A DNA stretch of 64,000 nt from Armillaria gallica (taxonomy: Eukaryota > Basidiomycota > Agaricomycetes > Agaricales > Physalacriaceae): positions 682,001 through 746,000 of the forward strand of contig JBANDB010000009.1 in NCBI GenBank assembly GCA_037576215.1. The letters are read 5' to 3'. Below the pieces are notes generated by a model. It did not search any database. It had not been told where the DNA came from and worked only from the letters and a program-made list of their open reading frames with translations. Made by a program: the position numbers and the translations under genes. Of the stretch, positions 1-12,889 are shown in pieces; position 1 is the first letter of the stretch, and each line of letters starts with the position of its first letter.

Positions 1-3000
1 CTGGAGTAAACTGATGAAGGAATTCCAACCAAGGTAAGCACCGTATTCTTTGGAGAGACTGCAGTCGATATCTGAGTCTACTAATAACATCCAGTGATGC
101 AGTAAGAATTTCTGGGATTCTGGACTTCTGTACTTCCAGCAAAGCTTGATGGACCACGAAATTTCCAAGTCTCCTGTTTGCAAGAGTGGAAGTGAAGGCA
201 GGAATGTGATAGAAGAAAGTCACGGCGATGTCCTCACATCTGGAGTGTGTTTCAAACTCTTCGAAGGCAGCGTTTAGAATTGACAGTGTGTTGATTCTGG
301 TAGTGAGTCGACACCGAGTACCCACCATCCTGATATGTTGACTCCTTTGAGTGGTGCGCAGTCGTCGTTTCATCCCCTGAATTCCCCTATGAACACGGTA
401 AAACCTTTTGCGAGGAATACGAACAGAACAGATGGTATTCCGCTTTTCTACCAATTTTAGAGCATTGCGGATGTTTGAAATGCGAAGGACAAAGAGTTGA
501 GAGACAAGGAGATAGGGTAAGTCCTCTCCCTGATGCCAACAAGTTTCTTGGCTGACACTTTCTTCAGGAAATAGGATGTTATGAATGCGGGGTGTGCCTG
601 AATGTCGTTTAGGGGACACGCAGATTGATGGCGACTTCATCGTGCAACGATCGCAAAGGGAACTGGCTTTCGTAGTTGCCGGTGAGTTGTTTCCAAAATA
701 GGAATGATATTGATGATGTTGATTGCTGTGGCCTTCCTTTTGATGTGTTTTGGATACTGTTGGTTCATTCGCCCTCGAGACTGTGTCTGACTGTGGATTA
801 TTCCTCTGTATGCATTGTACATTGATATCCAGATCCTGAATCTGTTCATCAAGATTCCTCAAGGGCCTGGTGCGCAGATTTCTTTCCTGATGGCATCGTT
901 TCACATGGGTCAGGACTTCTACAGCCATGCTCACCACTTCAGGATCACTTTCTGATGCATGAACGATGTGTTGTTTATGTCGAGCGACACTTAAATGAAC
1001 TTCTGTTCGTGCTACAGTCAGTGTTAGATTCATCGCCAGAAAGCTGGACTGGGTATTTCCAGACAGGATGATGTGACAGAGTACGCCGTTTAAACTAGTG
1101 TTGAGCTGAATACTCCGATATAATTGATTGCACTCTGTTGTCTCTAGCATGCACTGCAAAGGCGCTGTATCAAACTCGGCACTCTGTGGGCTTTTTGCAA
1201 GTAGCCGCTTTGAATCTCGTTCAGTTGTCGTGAATATCAGCGTGATAGGAATTGCGGATGCATTTGTCGAAGATGATACATCAAGAAATCGGTTATCACG
1301 ACTGGCAGTAACCTTCGGTTTCGCAGGTATCACAATGCACATTTTTGCTTGAATATCTCCCGGTACTCTTCGATGCTTCGGACAGCGAAAATATTTCTAG
1401 GTCCGGCAGTGGAACTGGAGTTTGGTGAACTGGCTTGTGTCAAATAAGACATGAACTTCACTCCGATGTTCCCCATGGGTAGCTGATGCGATGGCTCCTT
1501 TATCTTCCATTCCATGCCTGACGAGATGTTGGCCGTGCGACCGGCTTTCAACTTGCCTGGTCTATCCTATAACCTGTCCATTGAGTTTGATCTTTCTGTG
1601 ATCCCTTAGCCATATAGAAAGCTTGTGAAATGTATTATAGGATGCGAAAGCCCTATCTGATCTCGGAGCTATGCTGGCTCTTGGGGTGTCAAGATGGAAG
1701 TAAGTAGTGATGAATTCGCATCTGGGGGTGATCCTGAACTCATCTTCGAAGACGGTTATAGTAATGGTATGTGCCTGGTTTCTGAGGGTTCGATGCAGAT
1801 CATGTGCCCCCTTTGCCACTTGGAACTGATCATTTCGGGTAGCATGCAATTGTTGTTTCATCCCATGCCTTTTCCTTCAGATGCCATAAAGCCATTTCCG
1901 GGTAGTACAAACATCTCGGGTCATATTCCAGTTTCCTACTGAGGGTATGTCATCTTGCCGCCAATGGGTTTCTTGGCTGAGATGTTGCTCGACAAATAGG
2001 TTACGGCGTGTAGTCTGGGGTTTAATATTGACCTTTATTTTAATGTGGTGCTCCGGGAGCATCGTGAAACATTTTTGGGCTTGGACCTCTCTTCGTACTC
2101 TTCGATATTTGGAATGACAACAATTATGGCCCCTCCGACGATACAACTGACACTCCCCATTGATAGTCAATGGCGCCGTAGCCTTCTCAACTTTGATCCC
2201 ATGTCTGGCGAGACAAGACGTTATTGTCTGCTTGATATGAACCTGAGGATGTGTGTAAAGTGTCAGAATTTCTGCTGGGGTGACAGGCATAGTATACGAG
2301 TCTGAATCAAGGGTGTTCTGCAGGATATTGAGATTGATGGTATTTGTTCCCACATGAACCTGTGTTGCTTCACTTCCCAGGATGGTAAATGCCGATAGCA
2401 CCTGTGCACATTTTCTCATCCCTATTGGTCCATGCTCGCAATGGGATCTCTGCAGCTGGCTGATGTGACGTCTGATTTTATGTGGTAGTAAACAACTCTT
2501 GCTCTCTTCAGAGAAGGATGTGCACGGCGTATTTGAGGCAATTCAGAAGGTACGAATTTTGTTACTGGTTAAATTCTGATTGATTGAAGTGTTGGTATCA
2601 TAGTCCGGGACCTCAAGATTCGGAACACGTTTCTTTCGACTGGATTGTTCCTCTTCTCTTGTAATGATACTGTATACTCCCCCCAAACTCCAGTCGGAGG
2701 CCGAGTTCTGACGAGAGGGGTTTGACTTTTGAGAATTGGAAAGTGATGCATGAGGAACAGTAGGAAGGTAATATTCTTGTTTTCCAAGACGATCTCTATC
2801 AGAATTACGCTGAGCTGAAAGGAGTCTTTCGTCTAGGTATACACGTGTCTGGAGTTTATCCCAGTCATGGACATTGTCAAGCATATAGAGGAAATGCTCA
2901 ATGCGAATGCAGTACTGTAAGGCATATATCTCGAAGTCGTTAGCTGTCAAACCTTTCATGGTGTCAATGGCCCATACAGGTGGTCAGAGCTCTGAATAAC

Positions 3001-3580
3001 CGAAGGCCTTGAGTGACGACAAAGCTATTGCACAATGAGTGGCCAATTTGGTGCAAAGTTCCTGATAGAGGTTCTCATCCATCTTGTAGATAACATCTTT
3101 AGTGAACGTAGTACAGGTGAAAACGGACATGAGCAGGCGATCTAGCATGCACGTTTCTTCCGAAAAGGTATCAGTATACTGATGGTAGGTCAGTACACGA
3201 GCACTGGCAGTTTGTAGGCTGTTCCCAAGTTTCTTGTTCCTACCAAGCTTAAGAATCTTTATAATTTGATCCTTGCACCCCTGCAAATATGCAAGTTCTG
3301 TGAGGGTGTAAAGGGGAATGCAAGATGGCCACAAGCGAGTGACCGTCTTGGTATCAGTGTTGCTGATGTCCATCGGGTCAACTGGTAACACGAGCAGTGC
3401 TAGAGAATCCGAAAATGCGAATGACTTGTCGGATAGATGATAGAATGGGGAAGTAGATTGCGAAACAAGCATATGGATTGGCGAGATGGATTCAGACATT
3501 GTATTGAAATCCAATGTGAAGTACAATGCAAGTAAGTGCGATAAAGTGCTGAAGCAAGCAGGAAATAGTGGATAAATCAA
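1..3580 (-). pseudogene. Very long broken reading region, product unknown, runs off left edge
   Basis: One minus-strand frame runs from an ATG at 3499 (the frame is open from 3580) to base 1 and beyond the window. Only five stops interrupt it: TGA at 2986, 2545 and 1879, TAG at 1564 and 1399. The last stretch, about 465 codons from 1396 to 1, has no stop at all. The first part (to 2987) reads as a mixed helical protein, and the text resumes in the same frame after the TGA, so that stop is probably a lesion and not a true end. Two places, near 1985 and 560, encode a similar SQETxW motif followed by an acidic stretch, hinting at an internal repeat about 1.4 kb apart. Some stops could lie in unrecognised introns (a donor-like GTACCT follows at about 2550). 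I do not recognise the family. The length suggests an element-borne or large cellular protein. Confidence 0.4.
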
Positions 3581-3738
3581 TTCCCTCTACAAGGTGGTCC
3601 CAATGTGTCCACCAATGTTAAGAATCAGGGTATTTAGAGTAATATATGAGATAATGAATACTCAAGTAAAACCCGAGTTGTGAGTGAGGATGTCCAAAAG
3701 CTGAGTTCCAACCACCAAGAGGGATCTGATATGGGTGC

Positions 3739-3866
3739 TAACAAGTGCTAGGCATAGTTAACGGGGCGTCAGCAAGCACTAGGTGTAACTAACAGGGTTT
3801 CCAACAAGTGCTAGGTGTAGTTGGGAAGCAGTTGATTGGCAAGTGCTAGGTGTAACCGATCAAAGA
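3739..3866. repeat. Short degenerate tandem motif, four copies
   Basis: A motif close to CAAGTGCTAGGTGTAAC occurs four times in about 130 bp (near 3740, 3772, 3803 and 3840), separated by unlike spacers of 15-20 bp. It may belong to an old LTR or regulatory region. The rest of 3581-4300 is AT-rich and shows no gene. Confidence 0.5.
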
Positions 3867-4304
3867 TGCTTAAATCACACAGTTAAGTGGACGTTGAAGA
3901 GTAGTGAAATTAGATTAAGACCTCCTAATACAATTTATCTACAAGTTTATATACTAAGGGAAGGTTCAAGTCATTATTATTCTACAATGTTCCATGATAT
4001 TCTAGTATTAGTATGAAGAATCGAGAAAACAATGGAAAGTAATAGAAAATATGAGCGAGTCATCGTTAAGGCTGAGAAGGCCGAGTATGGGCATGTGTTG
4101 ACTCATGCACCAAGTTAACAGATACATGAAATCCATAACAACAGTGCATCCTTGCTACGTCAATGACTGCCTTTTTGCTAAGTAATCACTCATCAGTGAG
4201 TACTGCGTTAAGTGTCAAGATTCAGCTTCAAGCTTCAAATATTCAAGACTCGTAGTATGTATATTATGGGCCAATGATTCTGTCCTGCCGCGACATTTCA
4301 ACTT

Positions 4305-4640
4305 CCAGCTAGGGATCACCATGGGTAACCCACGGGTGCCGCAAAGCTGACCCAGACCCATACCTGGCTGACCCATACCCGGGACCCGCATGGGTTTCGG
4401 GCCAGGTCGGAGTCATGGCGGAGTCAGACTTTTTTTGATTGCATCGAAAATCATTTATTTTGAGCTAATCTATCATTTACAGTTGGTCTGTAATCAAAAT
4501 AGCCGTGTAAAGGCCTGGGATCACGGCACAGGTACAGCCCCCATCCAGCGATGGCAACCCGTACCCATACCTGCCGGGTAAGGGTCCAGTACCTGGCAAA
4601 ACCCGCTGTACCCTTGGTTTTCTCTACTTCCAGCAAGCAA
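4305..4640. repeat. GC-rich low-complexity tract, possible decayed MITE
   Basis: Two clusters rich in CCCATACC/GGGTATGG-like words (4315-4420 and 4540-4615) flank an AT-rich middle. The left edge, AGGGATCACCATGGGTA, resembles the terminal repeat of the MITE at 29157-29505 (GGGATGCCCACCATACC). The right terminus is not clear, so this is at best a truncated relative. Confidence 0.3.
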
Positions 4641-5002
4641 GGGCACAGCGTTTGAAAGTGATGCTGTTCTTGGGTGAAGTGGAGGATGCACGGGCGGGTG
4701 CATCGTACGTACCTCTCATGCTGACAACCTTCATAGCTGATTTTTGCAACATCCAGACTCGGGACAGTTGGAACGGTGCCACTGATACAACCCATGGTAT
4801 TTTTGGTGACGATGTTTGTGCTGCTGCAATATATCGACATCCTGCGAGCGTTGTGCTATTATCAGTAGATACTTCTGGTTTTACATTTCAGCCTTCCTTG
4901 TGGACAGTTGATGCTCACGAGGGAAGCACTGCTGCGGTTGATGGCGCTGCCTGACGACCTTTTATTGATAAGTTGTGCTTCTCCAGAGGTACATGCACTA
5001 AT

Positions 5003-5480
5003 TGATATCTCGCTCCATTTTGGCTAATGGCCGGGTGTAAGACTTGATGTTGACAGTTGTAAGGCAGGGCTGAAGAGCATAAGGCTAAGGATTAATAGGT
5101 ACAGCTGTGTTTTATTAGATTGGTATTATGTATGCTAATGTGGCATCTCTTATTGCAGGAATATCAAAACAGATGGGCTAGCAAGTTCAGGGTAATGGAT
5201 AGTTATCTTAGCTGTTCTTGACAGAGTGAGTGGCACTGGTCATATCTCAGTATTTCGGCCAGACAGCCACCCATCAATAGCTTCCCCCAAGGTGTGTGGC
5301 CTGCTCGTTCTGACTAATGACTGGGGTAGGACTCGAAGTTGACAGTTGACAGTTGACAGTTGAAAGGCGTCATTGAAGGGCATCAGGCTAAGGATACAAA
5401 GGTACAGAGACTTTGTTTTATTAAATTCATACATGGTAGGCTATGTTACTCTAGCACTATCAAAACAGATGGACAAGGAG
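5003..5480. repeat. Diverged direct repeat, period about 298 bp, with a TTGACAG microrepeat
   Basis: The stretch 5020-5182 (ending in ATATCAAAACAGATGG) recurs at about 5318-5479 with the same order of words: CTAATG, GACTT/GACTC, GTTGACAGTTG, AGGCTAAGGAT, AGGTACAG, TTTTATTA, and ATCAAAACAGATGG. The second copy contains a threefold GTTGACA microrepeat at 5337-5362 where the first has one. No coding function is apparent. Confidence 0.6.
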
Positions 5481-5640
5481 GGTAGAGTTTTACATGGTGA
5501 GCTAGGTGGAGCTTCGCAGAACGGTAGCATTTGGGCCCACTACTTACCTTGCCACTTGGTCTTTGCAGCTGCCTAAGTAATGGTTGTGAGGGAAAATGTG
5601 AGCTGGCACCGAGTGAACTTTTTCCCCGCAACCAACCGGT

Positions 5641-7894
5641 GTTGTATATGCGTTAATTTTATACATGTCATTCAGAATGCACAATTTTAATTTTGTCCAA
5701 GAAGTCTGAAAACTCTGCACTCTGTCAAGTGAAGAAACCCTCGTGAGCTCAAGGTAGTGGCCTTAGTGATCTTTTGAAAATGAATCCGAAAAAAGAAAGA
5801 ATCGGGGACCCGGCTTCTGCCGCTACTGGATGGATAAGAGCGAACAAGCTTGCTAGGTAACTATTCCCTGCCTAGTTATTGTCTCGTTTGCTCACCGTTC
5901 TCTCCGCAGCTTAGTACGAGCTCAAAGGGTAGGTGGATAACGGGCAAGCATAGTGAGGACAACTAGCCTATGACTGGCAAATACATTAGAAAAGAACCAA
6001 CGAAAGATTAAGGTATGATTTGTTACCAAAGCATCTCTTGCCCATCACGAATGCTAGCATGTGTGCTGCTCATGCTGCAAGGATTCTCATTAGGTGAATA
6101 TTGTTGACCTTAGACAGAGCACTAACACACTCCAGCCACATTATTTGCCACACTAGCGGAACTGCTGCCTTATTTATCGGCAAGTTGACAGAATGGACAC
6201 GAAATGTGAAACGTACACGATGGCAAGACCAAAGTCGAACAATTTACTATAGATCTCACGTTCGCCTCGCTTCCATGCGACCGGCGACCCACGTTCCCTG
6301 ACGGCTCTCAACGTCTCGTACTTCCTTTCCTGCTCGTTGACGAATTTGTGTTGTAAGTAATATTCATGTATAAAATATTATGATACAAATCAATATATAA
6401 AACAAATAAAATAGGTGGAATTGCGGGCAGGGCATTCTACCATGCATAGATGGTGGCAATGGGTCCTCCGCCAACATAGTCCCTGAAATGCAGCACACGA
6501 GGGCTGCGCAACGTCGTGAGAAACGGAAAACTTTGGCATCGAAGCCGGAATGTTGTCGACACCGGCGAGTATCGTTGGCTGCATCGGGTGGGTGTGCGAT
6601 GGGTAGCACCGTGCTACTCTATGTCATACATGGCAAGGCCCTATATTTGCGGCTGTGGCATGGACTATGGATGAAGGAGGGGGTGACGTAGGGATCGGCG
6701 GCACCATAGTCTGTCACAGGGTGCTCGCAAGGGGAAACAGCGGCCACCATTGGATTCTCCAGTATCAAAGACGGGGGTGAGGGTCCAATGGTAGTCGTAC
6801 GGTCAATAGAGGGCGCGGGATGCGGCGGGGATGGGGGTCAGGTGTCGACATTGTCATCGTTGGTGATGACGACGTTGAGGAGGAAAACGGGCATGATAGC
6901 CGTAATGCCCCATGTTGAAAATGGGGGATGCATGGAGATGGAGGCTATTTCAAACCTGGAGCAGGCAGTATGGACCGATGTTGGTGTCAGGCAGGGGTGG
7001 TAGCAGCACGGCCGTTGGTGCAGGCGTTGCTGTCGTCTTGGCGTCGTCTGTCGCATACTGAAGGGTAGGATCGACGCTCAGACGGACGCTGTCACTGCTG
7101 GCTTCGTTGGATGTCGGGGGTCCGATCTTGCTCCCGCCCTCTGCTCGCACTGCTCGACCTCCTGCACCCTCCCCAGCACGTTTCCCTTCCATTGCGCCCA
7201 TGCCCTACCTTCCTCCATACCCCTCCGATGCTCTCAGACCATCTCCGGCCCTCTCGTCATCGTCGTCACCCTGTTTGTCTTCATCGTTGTCCCCGTTGCG
7301 CAACACTCGTTCCCATGCCATGTTTGCAGATGGCACCCGATTTCGTATCCTGCACTCCGTCCGTGATCGTTTCCGTGTGGGAAATCACCGTGCGAGGGCG
7401 ATTGGTCCCGATGCCGATGTGAACGATGCTGGGTAGGGGGATAGGTGGGGATGGTACCGGTTCTCGGGCCAATAGCGGGTGGTAATGGGTGTCGGCTTCA
7501 TCCTGGTCAACAGCCTTCGCTGGGGCAGTATCTTGTGGGTGTCGTATGCAATACTGCCTCGCGGGAGGGCTTACGCGCAGGTGGGGGATAATATGGCTGC
7601 TATTTGGGGCTCTTGGGGCCTCCAAATGAGCTAAAAAGTACCTAAATAAACCAATAGATACGAAATTCAATGAAACATACCTTTTGTGCCCCAATCTGAG
7701 AGCGAACGACATGGATACACCGTGTGGTGAGATAAATATTAGCGAAGGGCTATTATATTGAATTGCCATAAAAGGTGCTATTTGTCGCTGTTGAATTCTA
7801 AGGTAAAACTTAAAATGCAGGGTCCTGGTTCAAAATGTAGCGTAAAAGAACGAATCCTCGGACTCGTAATCTCCCCTCCCCTCTCCACTCCTTC
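5641..7894. other. Gene-free stretch between repeats and the AAA+ gene
   Basis: Only short, mutually overlapping ORFs are present on both strands. The portion 6780-7500 is GC-rich, and the longest ORF there (minus strand, 7769-7281) looks compositional: proline-, arginine- and histidine-rich, with no recognisable domain. The last part must hold the promoter of the gene starting at 7901. I see no clear TATA box. Confidence 0.4.
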
Positions 7895-7900
7895 GTGATC

Positions 7901-10478
7901 ATGCATCGTCGATTTTCCTCTCTGATGAAGGCTTCCGAAGGGTCGTCGAGGGATATGGAGACCGAGTCGAAGGTTTCAACTATCAAGGAGGACGACGAAC
8001 CTTTGATGCCGCCTGCGCTGAAGATCAAGCGAGTTGACCATTACTATAGTCGGTGGTCAAAGAGTTGGAAGTATAGGGTATGCAGCTTCTATTATGACTT
8101 GGCCAGCGCGCCAATTTGCTTATTTCTGATTCTGCAGAATACGAGTTCAAAGGTCGCTGTCGAAAGTGTTCCCTTGCTGCGATCGGGAGACAATGACCCT
8201 TGGAAGGATTTCAGCTTCGTGTATGTTCCCTGTGAGGTTAACGGTGCCTTTGACTCATGGACTTTTCCTTAAGCATCGTACGCAAGCTTCCCCTCCGTGA
8301 AGATATGATTGCTGTGTTGGAGCCAACCTTCAAGGTTGTTATCAAGAGCGAGTATATCTTGAAAGCATGCAAGGATGTCATTCAGTCGTGGCCCGGAATT
8401 TCTTGGAACTCTGATCCTTTGGAGGTACGTGCTTTCGTTGGTGCTATACGATTCTCAGATATTAATAAATGTCTATAGCTGGACCCCGAGGTCTTCTTGA
8501 CGTACCTCGATGAGTTCAAAGAATACCGCGATCAGCTTGCCTCGAAGAAGCCTCAGACCCAGCTCGATTCATATGTCCTTTCCTCCGTTGACCTCCTTCT
8601 TTCCTCCATCCATTCCGACTATCAGAACACCATCCATACCATCAACAAGCTGAAATCCCATGGCGAGATAACCTGGGACTTCCTCTACTCCATCCTCGTC
8701 CCACGTTCGATTCTTGTTACGCGCTGTGCTATTACCGGCGCGCCGCGTTTGTTCAGGCTGGAGTTGGCTGTAAATACGAATGTGGAGGCCATGAGGTGCT
8801 ACCAGCTGAGCTGCGTGACCATGGACCTCGTAGACCGGCCTCTCACTCAGACTGTCGGGGTATCGAAAGTCACCACGCAGATCCTCATCAAGAAGTTCAA
8901 AGGAACAGTTAAGATCGACTCGTTGGATGCCTACCCTATTAGGTTCCATCCCGACCCTGCCAAGCTGAAGGAGACGGTGATGCAGCGAGGCAAGAAATGG
9001 TCTGATCTTCGGGGGATTCATCATATGCAGTTCAATGGTATCGCAGCATTGAAGTGTGGAGATAACAGGCTGTTGAGGCACAATGTTCGTACTTCCACCT
9101 TGGTCGTAGCCGAATGCGTTCTGACGGTATTCTCTATTTTTAGGTCAAGGGAAGGATCATGGTCGACCGTGGTAGGATGATATCTTGCTCACGGCCCAGC
9201 TTGACTGCTAACTAATGCCTTCAGCTTCTTTCCGACATTTCAATCCTAATTATAAGTATCCTACCGCTGTATCCAAAACAGAGGAGGCTCCGCAGCTGGA
9301 TCCTTACGGAAACCTTATGGACCCGGAACCAGTGCCAGTACCAGGTCAATATGCGAATGGTAAGCGACCACACATCCTGTACGTCTCATCAGTCCTGAAT
9401 GATATTTTTGAAGGCGTCCTTGTGGATTCCCACCTCCGCGACGAGGAAAGCACAAACGATGTCGAACTGACAGACGAAGAACTCATGCTGACACCTACTG
9501 TGGTTTTCGGATTCAGTCTTTCTGACAAGCTCTGGTGTAAGTCGTCTCTTGCAGCCTTGTGTGCTGAGGCTAATTCAGCCTGCAGTGGAGTTCGATGTCG
9601 AGAAGATCTCCGACGTGGAATGGAACAAGGATGCGTTTTCCAATCTTGTTCTTCCAACAGACCGCAAGGACCTCTTGCAGTCTCTCGTTGAGGCGCATCA
9701 TCGTGAGCTTGGGTTCGATGACTTCATCAAGGGCAAAGGACATGGTCTCGTCATTAACCTGTTTGGTCCTCCGGGAGTCGGTCAGTTCGGTGGTGCTAAT
9801 ATTCATCTGAAAACATCTAATTGTTTTCCCTTGCAGGTAAAACCTTCTCTGCAGAAGCGACTAGCGAACATGTTAAGAGACCCTTGTACCTTGTCGGGGC
9901 TGGTGATTTGGGCACGGATGCGAATAGCCTTGATATAGCTCTCGAACGCGTGTTTGAGGTCGCTACGACGTGGAAAGCCATCGTCCTGATCGATGAGGCT
10001 GACGTCTACCTCGAGCAACGTTCTCTCCACGATCTCGTACGGAATGCCATGGTCGCTGTCTTGTGAGCTCCGTCGGCTCTCGTTCTTCTACCACAATTTT
10101 GACTGTCATTTTAGCTTGCGTCATGTCGAGTACTATCGAGGCATCCTCTTCTTGACCACCAATCGCGTCAAGGCATTCGACGAGGCCTTCCTGTCGCGTA
10201 TCCACGTCGCGCTGCATTTCCACGAACTGCCCCTCGAGTCCAAGATGCAGGTCTGGTCTGCTTTCATCAGCAAGGTTGGGGCGTCGGCGGATATCACTCC
10301 GCAGCAGATCCAGGAACTGGCGAAGCGGGACGTAAATGGCAGGCAGATCAAGAATGCGGCGAGGACAGCGCAGTCGTTGGCTGTGGGTCGTGGAGAGAAG
10401 CTTGCGTTCAAGCATTTCTTGAGCACGTTGGATGCCATGGATGACTTTACGAAAGAATTTAAGAGCATGAATGCATAA
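7901..10478 (+). CDS. AAA+ ATPase with fungal N-terminal (DUF7025-like) region, nine exons
   Basis: Predicted exons are 7901-8077, 8138-8220, 8274-8424, 8479-9084, 9144-9171, 9225-9536, 9586-9780, 9837-10062 and 10115-10478. All eight introns (48-60 bp) are GT-AG, and the spliced frame is open for 713 residues. The N-terminal 480 residues match the style of the DUF7025-like region of fungal AAA+ proteins (motif GFSLSDKLW near its end). The ATPase core carries Walker A GPPGVGKT at residues 513-520, with the codon of its last glycine split by intron 7, and Walker B VLIDEAD (Asp570, Glu571). A sensor-like LFLTTNR and an arginine-rich LSRIHVALHF follow. A C-terminal helical lid (VNGRQIKNAARTA) completes the module. 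Such proteins are presumed protein-remodelling ATPases; substrate and location are unknown. The start ATG is preceded in frame by GTG-ATC. An exon of only 28 bp (exon 5) is notable. The gene appears intact. Confidence 0.93.
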
Positions 10479-10784
10479 GACTTGATTATGATAGAAGAAT
10501 TTCCGTTTGTTATGTGTACTATTACATAAATGTTGTAACAAATACTACCGAAGTTAAGAATGAACAAAATCCTTGCAGTTCTGCAACTCATAAGGAGACA
10601 CACTGGCTCTCGAGAGGTATCGGCAATGCACCAGCCTTACAGGCGACGCAACAAGCTGAATAATGCAAAGGTACAGAGTCGAGAGCGCCAGTTATTGGAG
10701 CTAAATTGATAATAATGGGCAAGACCAGCACGTTACACGTAGTAGATAAATGGTAGTGATGTATGTACTTGCAGTCATATCGGA

Positions 10785-12851
10785 CTAGTTGGGTGTAGAG
10801 ATATCATCAAGCAACTTTTCTCGAGTACATGCCGTATCCGTACCGTCATTCGAATGATTTCTTTCCATCACGGAAAGAGCAGCATTGACGCTCTGGAGAA
10901 AATAATTAGCATCTTCAATGCATTCGTGAGATGTATACTACGCACCGTCCCTGCCGCATCAGTTGTCCCACTGCTGATGGTGGGAGGAGCAAACCTGAGT
11001 GTACTGTTATCAGTAGAATACTCCTTGGTCTCAGCCCATCTTTGTGCGCTGCGTGCATTGAGCCTACTCTGAGTCAGAATATTATCCAAATGTGAGAGGG
11101 AGGAGAGCTTGCATCGCGAGCAACGAATTTATATAAACTATAGGTGGACAGTTATACAGACAGGAAACTGGTCAAAGGAATCGTGAACACGCACGCTTCG
11201 GCAGAATGAAATCGGCTGCGAGGAAAATGAGACTATTCGGCCAAGCGATGTACTGGATGGAAGATGATATCAGAATCAAGAGGATCAAAGATTAGTGAGT
11301 GATTACCGCGACGAGTGTAAATAATGAGCAGGCACTAGAGTAAGCAAGTATTCATGATTAGCTTTTGTCCTATCAGACACGCCATCAGAATCATACCTCG
11401 TCGTTAGACCGGACATCACAGCAAACCGCATCAATCCCACAATGATCTTTGTGGTATTTGTGGTACTACAGACAATTGCTTGCTGTAAGTATCGATCATG
11501 CTCGTGATGGTTTGGAGGCTGCACACCTGGAGAGGGCCATTGACCTGCCCCTGTGCAAGTAGTAGCACATTGTAGCGGCAATGAAGAAGTCCGCTGCCAC
11601 AGCTGTAGAAAATACTACGTAAATTGCCGTCTGCGACGCGTAACCGCCCGTCAGAAGCAATATGTTCAACACGAGGCTATCAAAACCTACGCTGATCCTT
11701 GAGATTTCCAAATAGCTTGATAGAGTGTACCTGGTGACAATGTTAACGTGGGAGACGGTCATCATAAAGAGGCACGGCCCATACATCTCATAGGCACCAT
11801 CTGGTGATATTCTACAAGTAAGCACTGTCATATATATATATTCGATGCTCACACATTCCGGCACCTTCGAAGTCGCATTCAAGTCTTCATTTATTAAGAC
11901 AACGGAAGTCTCACCGAGGCAAGCCGCGACCGCAAGAAACTGTGAGTTGGATTCCAAAGACATCTGCTCGAGTAATAAGAGAAAGAGCCAGAAGAGAACG
12001 TACAATGAACCATGGCAGCACTTTATGGAAGCGACGACCAACTGTTAGGAGACCACAAATCAGAATTCATTTGCTTTAATGCCGATAGAAACTTACATTT
12101 CCATATTCTGACGGCGTATAAGCTGTATAGCCGGCGATTGAGTCTTTCTCATCACTCGAGAGCCAATCTAGGGAGACACATCCTTGGACGCCAACGACGA
12201 TCAGCATCTTCTCAACGATTAGATCAGAATGTATGATAATACCAGCTTTCACGTACGTTCACTACGAGCTGCAACTGGAGTCGGAATGAGCTCAGGAAAT
12301 TTATCGACAATGGACAAGAAGTGGGGAAATAGTCGCACCCGGAAACTCCTGCCAGCAAGGTACGAACTCATTTGAACTTAAGGCTATGGCAGACGCGTAC
12401 CAAATGATCTTGAGCACCTGAAGATAATTCCCAAATGATTCGACGAGATAAAAGTACAAGGCATGAGTGCTTATTGCAACATGAAGTGTATCGAGGATCC
12501 TGGAGATTATAGGCACCGTCAGGATTCAGCTTCGTACACATATACATGCTAAGCGTACCACAGTAAGGCGACCTGTTTATATGTCAGAAAGACACTGCCA
12601 AAGTTTACAGTTTCTCGCTTACGCCATATCGAAAGAGCCACGAATCGTTAGGGTATTCCTTGTAGTAGATCGCAGTCTGCAGAATAGTTATCCCATAGAA
12701 ACTAGCGCACACAATGAATATTGGAGGCGAAAGTCAAACGAAAATATGCGTACACTGCAGCTATAGTAGCGCCGACGTAAATCGCACCAAGCGTCCGTCC
12801 CAGCACCGAGGGGAGGGAGCCAACTATCGATAACAGGGTAACCGGGGCCAT
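10785..12851 (-). CDS. DUF6534-type seven-helix membrane protein, copy a (possibly defective)
   Basis: The gene has many small exons. The start ATG at 12851 gives an N-terminus that aligns in frame with copy b (LGAIYVGATIAAV). Recognisable blocks follow: FYGITILQTAIYY, then LDTLHVAISTHALYFY with ESFGNY, then LYAVRIWK, then ADFFIAATMCYYL, and finally the LNAR tail. The last exon starts at SVNAAL and ends at TAG 10785. These blocks mark the basidiomycete DUF6534 membrane family; its function is not established. Oddities: the intron before LYAVRIWK has AT where copies b and c have GT at the 5' splice site (about 12190). An extra base relative to copy c lies before the seventh-helix exon (about 11480), and the frame there is hard to reconcile. 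The central segment around 11660-11870 could not be spliced with confidence. It may be a pseudogene. Confidence 0.65.
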
Positions 12852-12889
12852 TTGTTAGGTTAACATTGAAAGAATGGCATATCTTATAT

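Noticed and set aside
3614..4297. Possible solo LTR from TGTTAAG to GCGACA
   Set aside because: The ends look LTR-like, but the 5-bp flanks do not match and there is no second copy in the window.
7281..7769. 162-codon minus-strand ORF (and overlapping plus-strand ORFs) in a GC-rich stretch
   Set aside because: Composition-driven open frames on both strands, rich in proline, arginine and histidine, with no domain, no conserved splice sites and no paralog.
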